Counted from the stretch's first letter, positions 1 through 6,533 are shown. The stretch: 8,938 bases of DNA from Bacillota bacterium (GCA_017515765.1 JAFWFF010000237.1:1-8938); one strand, 5' to 3'. The notes: generated by a model from the sequence alone, not told the origin. Program-made: numbers and translations.

Positions 1-272
1 AGCCCTTCCGGCACCGATCTCCTGAGGGCTTCAGCCGCAGATCCGCAGTCGGTCTCTTCGTCAAAATGGAACTCCAGATACTCGTGTTCGGCCTCATAAC
101 CCAGCGAAAGCGGCTGTGCGAAGCTCATCCTGGGATGAGGGTTGAACCCCTGCGAATAGGACAGCGGAAGCCCGGCGCGTTTAAAAGCGCGCTTGAACAG
201 CCTCATCATATCCAGATGAGACGTGTAGATCATATATCCTGTTTTTGCGAATTCCAGCGCGTATCTGGCCAT
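1..272 (-). CDS. DUF2344 / TIGR03936 radical SAM-associated protein, N-terminal part (runs off window)
   Basis: The first 90 codons are present and the 3' end lies outside the window. The protein begins MARYALEFAKTG and carries the hallmark stretch of the DUF2344 family at about residues 18-57: SHLDMMRLFKRAFKRAGLPL, then YSQGFNPHPRMSFAQPLSLG. The family is known as the partner of the B12-binding radical SAM protein TIGR03960, either next to it or fused to it; its biochemical role is unknown to me. Here it starts 8 bases after the stop of that radical SAM gene, so the two are very probably co-transcribed and may be translationally coupled. The ribosome binding site is weak (GGGAAA, overlapping the end of the upstream gene). 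The start is the first ATG after the upstream stop and gives the expected family N-terminus. Family assignment is firm; function is not known. Confidence 0.88.
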   Translation of the reverse strand, partial: MARYALEFAKTGYMIYTSHLDMMRLFKRAFKRAGLPLSYSQGFNPHPRMSFAQPLSLGYEAEHEYLEFHFDEETDCGSAAEALRRSVPEG

Positions 273-280
273 AATGCGTT

Positions 281-2701
281 CTATTTCCCGTTCAGAATGC
301 CGCCCTGAGGACAGCTCGTATATCTGTTGATGCCGCAGCCCCTGCAGGCAAGCCGGCAGTCCGGAGTGACTGTTTCTTTGCGTGCTTTTTCAGCCTCTGA
401 GATGAGATAGCTCCTGAGGATGCCGCTGTCTATGATATCCCAGGGAAGCACCTCGTCAAACTCCCTCTTCCTGTAGGCGTAGAACTCAGGCCCTATGTCT
501 GTCTCCTCCATCGCCTGTTCCCATTTCAGGCGATCAAAATGCTCGTGCCAGCTGTCGAACCTGCAGCCGAGCTCATATGCGCGTCCTATGAGCCTTCCTA
601 CCCTTCTGTCGCCTCTCGCGAGTACGGCTTCCAGGACGCTGGTCTCGTCATCGTGATAATTGAACGTGACGCTCTTTACGTGGAGCCTTGCCCTCAGATA
701 GTCGTGTTTGAGCCTGAAACTCTCGACTGTATCCTGAGGCTCCCACTGGAAGGGAGTGTGCGGTTTGGGCACGAAATTGGAAACGCTCACGGTGACGTTG
801 AACCTTCCGCCCAGGCCGGAGCGCCTGTGGATCCCGACGATCTGGGAAGCAATGTTCGCGATGCCGTCCAGATCCTCCTCGGTCTCGGTCGGAAGCCCGA
901 TCATGAAATACAGTTTGATGTGTTTCCACCCGAGCTCGACCGCCTGAGCGACCGAACCGTAGATGTCGTTCTCCGTGATGCCTTTGTTTATGACGTTCCT
1001 GAGCCTCTGAGTCCCCGCTTCGGGAGCAAAAGTGAGTCCGGATTTGCGGTATTTCTGGATCTCGTCGAGCACCTTGAATGAGAAAGAGTCCAGCCTGAGA
1101 GAAGGAAGCGACAGAGCCACGTTCCTTTTGCTGCAGGTTTCCATCAGATCAGTCGCAAGATCCTCGAACTCCGAGTAGTCGCTCGTCGAAAGAGACAGGA
1201 GCGAAAGCTCGTCATGACCTGTGGAGTCGAGCTGCGCCTTTACTATTTCCCTGATCGTATCCGGAGTCCTCTCGCGCACGGGACGGTAGATCATCCCTGC
1301 CTGGCAGAACCTGCATCCTCTGGTGCACCCCCTGAAGGTCTCGACGACCGCGCGGTCGTGCACGGTCTCGATCAAAGGCACTATCGGGGCGTGCGGGAAC
1401 GGGACCTTTTCGATCTCCGGGACTATCGCGCGCCTGACCGTCGGCGGAACGCCTTCGGCGTCGCTGCACAGAGCGTATTCCTTTACCGTTCCGTCATTGT
1501 TATAAGAGACCTCGTAAAGTGACGGGACATATACGCCGTAATGACCCGCCGCAGCTTGGATCAGAAACTCGCGCTTGCTGAGTCCGCGGGATTTGGCGGC
1601 CTTGTATTCTTTGATGAACTCAGGCAGCAGCTGCTCGCCGTCCCCGATAAGGAAAGCGTCGCAGTAATCCGCGAGAGGTTCGGGATTGTAGGCGCAGGGC
1701 CCGCCGGCGATGATCAAAGGATCAGTCTCGCTGCGGTCTTCAGCGCGGAGCGGTATCCCGGACAGGTCGAGGATCCTCAGGATGTTGGTGAATGACATCT
1801 CGTACTGGAGGGTGAATCCGACTATGTCCATATGTGCCAGCGGCGTCTTGGTCTCCAGGGCAAAAAGGCCGATGTTCTTCTCGCGCAGGAGATCAGCCAT
1901 ATCGTCTTCGGGGCAGAAAGCGGGCTCGCAAACGATGCCCGGGTCTTTGTTCAGGATATCGTAAAGGAGCTGCAGACCCATATACGACATTCCTATCTCA
2001 TAGAGATCCGGGAAGCAGAAACAGAAGCGCGCGGCTCCCGCGGACACCTTCGCGCGGGCTTCGGCTTCGCTCAGAGAATTGAGTTCGTTTCCGATATACC
2101 TTCCGGGTTTCCTCACTCGCTTCAGGATGGCAGGAAGAGCGTTTTTGACAGGGTCGGACAGGAAAAGGTCGTCAAAGGTCTTCCCCATCGTCTCCTCGAG
2201 TTTATCCATATACCGCCTTGTCTCTTCGCGGGCTTTGATCAGCCGTTCTGTCCGCTCGGGCGTCACGGCAAATTTATGGATAAGGTAATCGATACGCTTG
2301 TCTATCCCGGAATAGCTGTGCTCCAGTATAAGCCTGTCCGCCAGGCAGAGAATGTCCGTCTCGTCAGGCGCCTTGTCGATATAGAACGAATGTGACATGT
2401 GATGCATGACGAGCTTCGACTCACGCAAATAACCGCGCTCTTCCAGCATTTCGCCTGCGCGTTCATCGTGCTTGTCGACCAGTCTCATCACATCGTGAGC
2501 ATATCCGGAAATGCGGATGAGTTCAGCGTCCAGATCCATCCCGCCGGCATTAAGGGCTTCAGCGATCAAAGACCCCGCGTTCCCTACCGCCTTGCAGTGC
2601 GCGATCACGTGAGGGGGCGTGGAAAACTCGGAATAGAGCCGTTCGCAATCTTCAGCGGTCAGTCTTTTAATACTCGTCCCAGAATTCAAATTCGAAGTCA
2701 T
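281..2701 (-). CDS. HD-domain / B12-binding radical SAM fusion protein (TIGR03960-like)
   Basis: This 806-residue protein has two parts. Residues about 20-180 form an HD phosphohydrolase-like domain, with H35, the H69-D70 pair, H78, H100/H101 and D122 at positions expected for metal ligands. From about residue 185 it matches the TIGR03960 B12-binding radical SAM family: a cobalamin-binding-like domain with PDLYEIGMSYMG (229-242; no DxHxxG base-off histidine motif), then the radical SAM core with the 4Fe-4S motif CxxxCxxC at C459, C463 and C466, and FAPEAGT (558-564). The C-terminus carries a second cysteine group (C782, C786, C789, C797). TIGR03960 proteins are usually a little over 600 residues, so the HD part accounts for the excess. 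The ATG at 2701 lies inside obgE, giving a 35-base overlap; no downstream ATG would keep the HD domain intact. The reaction and substrate are unknown. A DUF2344 gene follows directly. Confidence 0.9.
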   Translation of the reverse strand: MTSNLNSGTSIKRLTAEDCERLYSEFSTPPHVIAHCKAVGNAGSLIAEALNAGGMDLDAELIRISGYAHDVMRLVDKHDERAGEMLEERGYLRESKLVMHHMSHSFYIDKAPDETDILCLADRLILEHSYSGIDKRIDYLIHKFAVTPERTERLIKAREETRRYMDKLEETMGKTFDDLFLSDPVKNALPAILKRVRKPGRYIGNELNSLSEAEARAKVSAGAARFCFCFPDLYEIGMSYMGLQLLYDILNKDPGIVCEPAFCPEDDMADLLREKNIGLFALETKTPLAHMDIVGFTLQYEMSFTNILRILDLSGIPLRAEDRSETDPLIIAGGPCAYNPEPLADYCDAFLIGDGEQLLPEFIKEYKAAKSRGLSKREFLIQAAAGHYGVYVPSLYEVSYNNDGTVKEYALCSDAEGVPPTVRRAIVPEIEKVPFPHAPIVPLIETVHDRAVVETFRGCTRGCRFCQAGMIYRPVRERTPDTIREIVKAQLDSTGHDELSLLSLSTSDYSEFEDLATDLMETCSKRNVALSLPSLRLDSFSFKVLDEIQKYRKSGLTFAPEAGTQRLRNVINKGITENDIYGSVAQAVELGWKHIKLYFMIGLPTETEEDLDGIANIASQIVGIHRRSGLGGRFNVTVSVSNFVPKPHTPFQWEPQDTVESFRLKHDYLRARLHVKSVTFNYHDDETSVLEAVLARGDRRVGRLIGRAYELGCRFDSWHEHFDRLKWEQAMEETDIGPEFYAYRKREFDEVLPWDIIDSGILRSYLISEAEKARKETVTPDCRLACRGCGINRYTSCPQGGILNGK

Positions 2702-3962
2702 CTATCTTGACTGTATCTCCTTCTTCGAGACCCATGTCTCTCAAAGTCCTGAGCGCTCCGCTGTTCTCGATATACTTATACAGATACCTGAGCGATCCCA
2801 TATCGTTGAAATTGGTGGAATTGAATATCTTTCTGAGCTGCTCGCCCTCGAGTATGTATTCGCCGTTTTCCTTGCGGACCCTGACCTCGCGGTAATGCTC
2901 GTCCCTTGCCTCGTCTGCTTCGAAATCAAAGTATTCGTATTCTTCGGCGGGCGGCGGATCGAGCTCTGCCTTTTCGAGAGCTCTGGCAGCTGCGAAGAGG
3001 AGCTCCTTTACTCCAAGACCAAGCGGCGAAGAGATCGGATAGACTTCCAGGCCTTTATCCTCGATGTACCGCTTGAACTCCAGATATTTTTCGTCGTCCT
3101 CGGAGATGAGGTCTATCTTGCTCGCGGCGACGATCATCGGCTTTTCGGCGACAAAACGTCCGTAAGACCTGAGATCGGTCATGATCTTCTCAAAATCGTC
3201 GATCGGGTCTCTGCCTTCTGTCCCGGATACGTCGACCACGTGGATAAGGACTTTGGTCCTCTCGATGTGCTTGAGGAACCTGAGCCCGAGGCCGAGGCCC
3301 TCGCTGGCCCCTTCGATTATCCCTGCTATATCTGCCATGATAAATTCTCGGTCGTCAAGAGAGACTACCCCGAGGTTCGGATCTATAGTCGTGAAATGAT
3401 AGTTCTCGATCTTCGGCCTCGCGTTAGTCGCGATAGCCAAAAGGCTTGATTTACCAACATTCGGGAACCCTACGAGCCCTACGTCGGCTATCATCTTAAG
3501 CTCCAGGATCACCTCGCGCTCTTTGCCCGGTTCTCCGGCTTCGGCAAAATTGGGAGCCTGTCTGACGGAGTTCTTGAAGTGAACGTTCCCCTTTCCGCCT
3601 TTACCGCCCTTTGCGGCAACAAAGCTCTCGCCGTCTTCCCTTAAGTCCTTCATAAGTTTGCCGGAAGACGCCTCGAAGACCATCGTGCCCATGGGCACTT
3701 TGATCACGAGATCCTGGCCTTTGCGGCCGTAGCATTTCTTTTTCATGCCGTCCTGGCCGTTCTCGGCTTCGTATTTGCGCTTGTATCTGAAGTCCATCAG
3801 AGTGCGGAGATTCCGGTCAGCCTTGAAAACGATGCTTCCGCCGTTTCCTCCGTCTCCTCCGTCAGGTCCGCCCTCGGGAACAAAAGGCTCTCTCCTGAAA
3901 GAGACCGCTCCGTTCCCGCCTTTTCCGGATATGATCTTTATTTTTGCTTTATCGACCAACAT
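2667..3962 (-). CDS. obgE: Obg-family GTPase (ribosome large-subunit assembly)
   Basis: Obg GTPases bind the 50S subunit late in assembly and link it to nucleotide status. The 431 residues show the usual three parts: the glycine-rich Obg fold (about 1-158, with GKGGNGAVSFRRE and GGPDGGDGGNGG), the G domain (about 160-335), and an OCT-type C-terminal domain (about 365-430, with FNDMGSLRYLYKYI and GDTVKIDDFEFEF). GTPase motifs are G1 GFPNVGKS (165-172), switch TT at 191-192 and G3 DIAG (211-214). G4 reads SKID (281-284) in place of the usual NKxD. Length is normal for the family. The gene follows rpmA after a 57-base gap that contains a terminator, and its own Shine-Dalgarno (AGGA, about 12 bases from ATG) is not ideal, which suggests expression below that of the ribosomal proteins. 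Its stop overlaps the start of the next gene. Confidence 0.97.
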   Translation of the reverse strand: MLVDKAKIKIISGKGGNGAVSFRREPFVPEGGPDGGDGGNGGSIVFKADRNLRTLMDFRYKRKYEAENGQDGMKKKCYGRKGQDLVIKVPMGTMVFEASSGKLMKDLREDGESFVAAKGGKGGKGNVHFKNSVRQAPNFAEAGEPGKEREVILELKMIADVGLVGFPNVGKSSLLAIATNARPKIENYHFTTIDPNLGVVSLDDREFIMADIAGIIEGASEGLGLGLRFLKHIERTKVLIHVVDVSGTEGRDPIDDFEKIMTDLRSYGRFVAEKPMIVAASKIDLISEDDEKYLEFKRYIEDKGLEVYPISSPLGLGVKELLFAAARALEKAELDPPPAEEYEYFDFEADEARDEHYREVRVRKENGEYILEGEQLRKIFNSTNFNDMGSLRYLYKYIENSGALRTLRDMGLEEGDTVKIDDFEFEFWDEY

Positions 3963-3990
3963 GTCAATACACCATCCTGCAGTTTAAAGC

Positions 3991-4016
3991 AAAAAGCCCC
4001 TTTGAGAGGGGCCTTT
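3991..4016 (-). terminator. Intrinsic terminator between rpmA and obgE
   Basis: Read on the minus strand, AAAGGCCCC and GGGGCUUUU form a stem of about 9 pairs (one G-U) around a 7-base loop, and a U-run of five follows before UUGC is broken by G. It sits 4 bases past the rpmA stop. Because no convincing promoter lies in the 28 bases before obgE, I infer a partial terminator that lowers obgE relative to the ribosomal protein genes. Confidence 0.8.
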
Positions 4017-4019
4017 CAA

Positions 4020-4280
4020 CTAAGCTTCTTTAGAATAAACGCTGACCTGCTTCCTGGTCTTGTCTTTTCTTTCGAATTTGACATTGCCATCTATCTTGGC
4101 GAACAGAGTGTCATCACCACCGATGCCAACATTGTTGCCGGGATGGAATTTGGTTCCTCTCTGTCTTACCAGTATGCTGCCGGCGCTTACGAACTGTCCG
4201 TCACCGGTCTTAACGCCAAGGCGTTTCGATTCCGACTCACGTCCGTTCTTGGAGCTTCCTACACCTTTTTTACTTGCCAT
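4020..4280 (-). CDS. rpmA: 50S ribosomal protein L27
   Basis: L27 is a large-subunit protein whose N-terminal tail reaches toward the peptidyl transferase centre. The 86-residue product begins MASKKGVGSSKNGRES and continues with the typical RQRGTKFHPGNNVGIGGDDT block (about 39-58). The ribosome binding site AAGGAGG lies 9 bases before the ATG. In most Bacillota L27 starts with an extra segment ending in a QFFA-type site that the protease Prp removes; here the protein starts directly at the mature ASKKG end, and the prp gene that normally sits between rplU and rpmA is missing (only 27 bases separate the two genes). It is co-transcribed with rplU and followed by a terminator. Confidence 0.98.
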   Translation of the reverse strand: MASKKGVGSSKNGRESESKRLGVKTGDGQFVSAGSILVRQRGTKFHPGNNVGIGGDDTLFAKIDGNVKFERKDKTRKQVSVYSKEA

Positions 4281-4307
4281 GGTTCAGTTCCTCCTTGTCC
4301 GTAACGA

Positions 4308-4619
4308 CTATTTCTCAAGCGATTCGATCTTGAGCATGGTATAGGGCTGTCTGTGTCCCTGTTTCTTTCTGTAATCCTTTTTGTTCTTGTATTTGAAGAT
4401 CATGACCTTCTTGGCCTTGCCGACTTCAACTACTTCGGCAGTGACCGCGGCACCCTCGATGTAGGGAGTTCCGATCTTAAGGTCATCGCCTTCACCCAGC
4501 AAAAGGACTTTGTCCAGCTCAACTTTGGTTCCGACTTCAGCGTCGAGTTTCTCTACGGAGATAACGTCTCCCTCGCATACTCTGTACTGCTTTCCGCCGG
4601 TTTCTACGATAGCATACAT
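4308..4619 (-). CDS. rplU: 50S ribosomal protein L21
   Basis: L21 is an early-binding large-subunit protein. The 103-residue product starts MYAIVETGGKQYRV and ends with the basic KKDYRKKQGHRQPYT block typical of the family. An upstream in-frame ATG at 4745 would add 42 residues, but that start lies upstream of the -10 box, inside the promoter region. The ATG at 4619 is preceded by the strong Shine-Dalgarno AGGAGGU 7 bases away and gives the family-standard N-terminus, so it is chosen. It is the first gene of the rplU-rpmA-obgE-radical SAM-DUF2344 operon. Confidence 0.98.
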   Translation of the reverse strand: MYAIVETGGKQYRVCEGDVISVEKLDAEVGTKVELDKVLLLGEGDDLKIGTPYIEGAAVTAEVVEVGKAKKVMIFKYKNKKDYRKKQGHRQPYTMLKIESLEK

Positions 4620-4711
4620 TCTTTTTACCTCCTCTATCCAGTCTCGCCTTTCCGGGTGGCAGCCGAGAAACTCGCTGCACTTCAAAATCACCCATACAGA
4701 GCGGTCCAACT
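4620..4711 (-). promoter_or_regulatory. rplU 5' leader with stem-loop (candidate L21 autoregulatory leader)
   Basis: The roughly 91-base leader from the predicted start site to the rplU ATG can fold into a two-part stem. The outer helix is GGGUG (4689-4693) with CACCC (4654-4658); the inner helix is GCAGC (4674-4678) with GCUGC (4659-4663), extended by GAG/CUC. The ribosome binding site lies just 3' of it. Several Bacillota carry an L21 leader RNA in front of rplU, believed to serve feedback control by L21. Position and shape fit; I cannot confirm the match to the Rfam model. Confidence 0.5.
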
Positions 4712-4716
4712 TGGAC
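4704..4716. repeat. 13-bp palindrome spanning the predicted rplU start site
   Basis: GTCCAA-G-TTGGAC is a perfect 6-1-6 inverted repeat directly downstream of the -10 box. Since the predicted start site is inside it, only part would be transcribed, which suits a protein-binding operator better than an RNA hairpin. No regulator is known to me for this exact sequence, and it may be chance. Confidence 0.5.
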
Positions 4717-4745
4717 ATATTATCATGAAGATATTGGAATGTCAA
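4717..4745 (-). promoter_or_regulatory. Sigma-A-type promoter of the rplU operon
   Basis: On the minus strand there is a perfect -35 box TTGACA (4740-4745), a 17-base spacer and a -10 box TAATAT (4717-4722). Transcription should start near 4711-4710, about 91 bases before the rplU ATG. It follows directly after the terminator of the recA-lipoprotein unit. Confidence 0.85.
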
Positions 4746-4766
4746 ATGTTTTCGCTTGTTTTTCGA

Positions 4767-4793
4767 GAAAAAAAGCGCGGCGTCTGCCGCGCC
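4767..4793 (-). terminator. Strong intrinsic terminator of the recA-lipoprotein unit
   Basis: On the minus strand GCGCGGC and GCCGCGC form a 7-pair all-GC stem around the tetraloop AGAC, followed by seven U residues. It lies 16 bases past the lipoprotein stop and just before the rplU promoter. Confidence 0.92.
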
Positions 4794-4808
4794 ATTAATT
4801 GCCCGTGA

Positions 4809-5186
4809 TCACTCCTTCTGGGCAGGAGCAAAAGTAAGAGTATTATCCCCGTCCTCAAGGATGATATTTCCGTCGGTGAACTTAAAGCCGGCCTCTTCCC
4901 CGTTTATGGTAAAAGTCATCTTAGAGGTGTCGTATGTGAGGTCAAGCGTATCCCCGAACAGGTCAAGCACAGCCTTTCCTCCCTCGAAACATTCCAGGGA
5001 CGCGGTCATGCCGAGGTCCTTCAGCATCTGGATGTCCTCATCGGTGGTCTCGGCTCCGGATCCGGCGGTCACGCTGACAAGCTCGTAATAACCGGTTATA
5101 TCTAAGTTATTCCCTTCTTTCCCGCCGCATGCCGCGAGCACGAGTACCAGCACGGCAGTCAGAAGTATGATGATAGTTCTTTTCAT
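4809..5186 (-). CDS. Small secreted lipoprotein of unknown function
   Basis: The 125-residue product starts with MKRT, a hydrophobic stretch (residues 5-17) and the lipobox LAAC with C20, so it is predicted to be a lipoprotein anchored outside the membrane. The remaining 105 residues are acidic and look rich in beta strands (for example GYYELVSV, KMTFTINGEE, NIILEDGDNTLTF), reminiscent of small lipocalin-like or beta-barrel lipoproteins of Clostridia, but I recognise no specific family. The ribosome binding site AAGGA lies 7 bases before the ATG. It begins 20 bases after the recA stop with no terminator between, and is followed by a strong terminator, so it is probably co-transcribed with recA and could rise during SOS induction. 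That link is inferred from position only. Confidence 0.85.
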   Translation of the reverse strand: MKRTIIILLTAVLVLVLAACGGKEGNNLDITGYYELVSVTAGSGAETTDEDIQMLKDLGMTASLECFEGGKAVLDLFGDTLDLTYDTSKMTFTINGEEAGFKFTDGNIILEDGDNTLTFAPAQKE

Positions 5187-5206
5187 TGCTTTATCCTTAT
5201 TCAGTT

Positions 5207-6337
5207 TCAGTCGTCCAGAATGACTCCGTCTTCGTCGATCATGACGCCGCTTCCCGCACCCGCGTCGAACGAGTCATCGAAAGACGCGCCTTCAACTCCC
5301 TGTGAAAGCCTTCCTTCCTGGAGTGCCTTAAGAAGCTTTTCTTCGATCTCTTCCATCACGGCAGGATTGTTCTCGAGGTAGTCCTTTGCGTTCTCTCTTC
5401 CCTGTCCGATGCGTTCCCCCTTATAGCTGAACCAGGAACCGGCCTTCTCGACCAGATTGGCTTCCACGGCGCAGTCGAGAAGGTCTCCGGACTTGGAGAT
5501 ACCCTTGCCGTACATGATGTCGAATTCCGCCTTCTTGAAGGGCGGAGCGACTTTGTTCTTGACGACTTTAACTCTGGTGCGGTTTCCGAGCATATGCTCG
5601 CCCTTCTTGATCGTCTCGACCTTTCTGACGTCGAAACGCATGGTGGCATAGAATTTCAGCGCGCGGCCGCCGGTAGTGGTCTCGGGATTACCGAACATCA
5701 CGCCGACCTTCTCACGGAGCTGATTGATGAAGATGACGCAGGTATTGGACCTGTTGACCGTTCCCGCGAGTTTTCTGAGCGCCTGGGACATGAGCCTGGC
5801 CTGAAGCCCGACGTGGGCGTCGCCGATATCTCCCTGGATCTCCGCCTTGGGGACGAGAGCAGCTACAGAGTCTATTACAATAACGTCCAGCGCACCGCTC
5901 CTGGCGAGCATATCGCAGATCTCAAGAGCCTGCTCCCCGGTATCCGGCTGTGAGACGAGAAGCTCATCGACCTTGACTCCGAGGTTGCGCGCGTAGATCG
6001 GGTCGAGAGCGTGCTCGGCGTCGATAAAAGCGGCCTTTCCGCCCTTCTTCTGGGCCTCGGCGACTATATGCAGGGTAAGCGTAGTCTTTCCGGATGATTC
6101 CGGACCGTAGATCTCTATGATCCTCCCCTTCGGAACGCCGCCGACTCCGGTGGCAAGGTCAAGGCTTATCGAGCCGGTGGAGATGACCTCAAGGCCCTCG
6201 ATGTCCGCGCCTTCTCCCATGCGCATTATAGCGCCCTGTCCGAACTGTTTCTGTATCTGCGCGAGAGCCGACTGAAGAGCCTTCTCCCTTTCGGAATCCG
6301 TAGCGGGTACCTGCTGAATATCTTTCTTAGATGCCAT
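5207..6337 (-). CDS. recA: RecA recombinase
   Basis: RecA forms ATP-dependent filaments on single-stranded DNA, catalyses strand exchange and triggers LexA self-cleavage. The 376-residue product has Walker A GPESSGKT (78-85), the FIDAEHALD segment with the likely catalytic glutamate at 108, Walker B VIVIDSVAAL (152-161), DNA-binding loop L1 around 166-185 and L2 with GNPETTTGG (216-224), ending in an acidic tail (DEDGVILDD). Length is slightly above the roughly 350 of many RecAs, through the N-terminal segment and tail. Shine-Dalgarno GGAGG lies 6 bases before the ATG. The gene has its own promoter with a LexA box, so it is SOS-regulated in addition to any read-through from cinA. The following gene is a lipoprotein, not recX. 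Confidence 0.99.
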   Translation of the reverse strand: MASKKDIQQVPATDSEREKALQSALAQIQKQFGQGAIMRMGEGADIEGLEVISTGSISLDLATGVGGVPKGRIIEIYGPESSGKTTLTLHIVAEAQKKGGKAAFIDAEHALDPIYARNLGVKVDELLVSQPDTGEQALEICDMLARSGALDVIVIDSVAALVPKAEIQGDIGDAHVGLQARLMSQALRKLAGTVNRSNTCVIFINQLREKVGVMFGNPETTTGGRALKFYATMRFDVRKVETIKKGEHMLGNRTRVKVVKNKVAPPFKKAEFDIMYGKGISKSGDLLDCAVEANLVEKAGSWFSYKGERIGQGRENAKDYLENNPAVMEEIEEKLLKALQEGRLSQGVEGASFDDSFDAGAGSGVMIDEDGVILDD

Positions 6338-6353
6338 TGCAAACCTCCATTGT

Positions 6354-6365
6354 GAACATTTGTTC
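6354..6365. promoter_or_regulatory. LexA/DinR SOS box of recA
   Basis: GAACATTTGTTC is a perfect match to the Gram-positive LexA core GAAC-N4-GTTC. It is centred just downstream of the expected recA start site (about 6367), between the -10 box and the ribosome binding site, so bound LexA would block recA transcription. Confidence 0.9.
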
Positions 6366-6373
6366 TTTATTGC

Positions 6374-6402
6374 ATTATATCAGTACGATGACCGGATGGC
6401 AA
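6374..6402 (-). promoter_or_regulatory. recA proximal promoter
   Basis: On the minus strand: -35 TTGCCA (6397-6402, five of six consensus bases), 17-base spacer, -10 TATAAT (6374-6379). The expected start near 6367 lies directly beside the LexA box. The -35 box falls inside a palindrome (6398-6426). Confidence 0.85.
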
Positions 6403-6426
6403 TACTTTTTCGGAAAAAATATTGCC
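6398..6426. repeat. 29-base inverted repeat over the recA -35 box
   Basis: On the minus strand GGCAAUAUUUUUU pairs with AAAAAGUAUUGCC (13 pairs, one G-U) around a CCG loop. A second, overlapping hairpin (6416-6434, AAAAUAUU-GGC-AAUAUUUU) cannot form at the same time. Either could be an operator in DNA or alternative RNA folds in a transcript from the distal promoter. Confidence 0.6.
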
Positions 6427-6450
6427 AATATTTTACAACCATCCATTGCG

Positions 6451-6479
6451 ATATTATCAGCTTCCCCATACAGCGTCAA
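6451..6479 (-). promoter_or_regulatory. Candidate distal recA promoter
   Basis: On the minus strand: -35 TTGACG (6474-6479), 17-base spacer, -10 TAATAT (6451-6456), the same layout as the rplU promoter. It would give a recA leader about 75 bases longer that includes the palindromes at 6398-6434. It has no LexA box at its own start, though LexA bound downstream could still act as a roadblock. Confidence 0.55.
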
Positions 6480-6533
6480 GAACAGTATTTCCCCATTGGG
6501 GCTGTTTTTCAGCGCGCTGCGCCTCGGCGCACG

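Noticed and set aside
4620..4745. A 42-residue N-terminal extension of rplU
   Set aside because: It begins upstream of the -10 box and predicted transcription start, and L21 normally starts with MYAIVETGGKQY.
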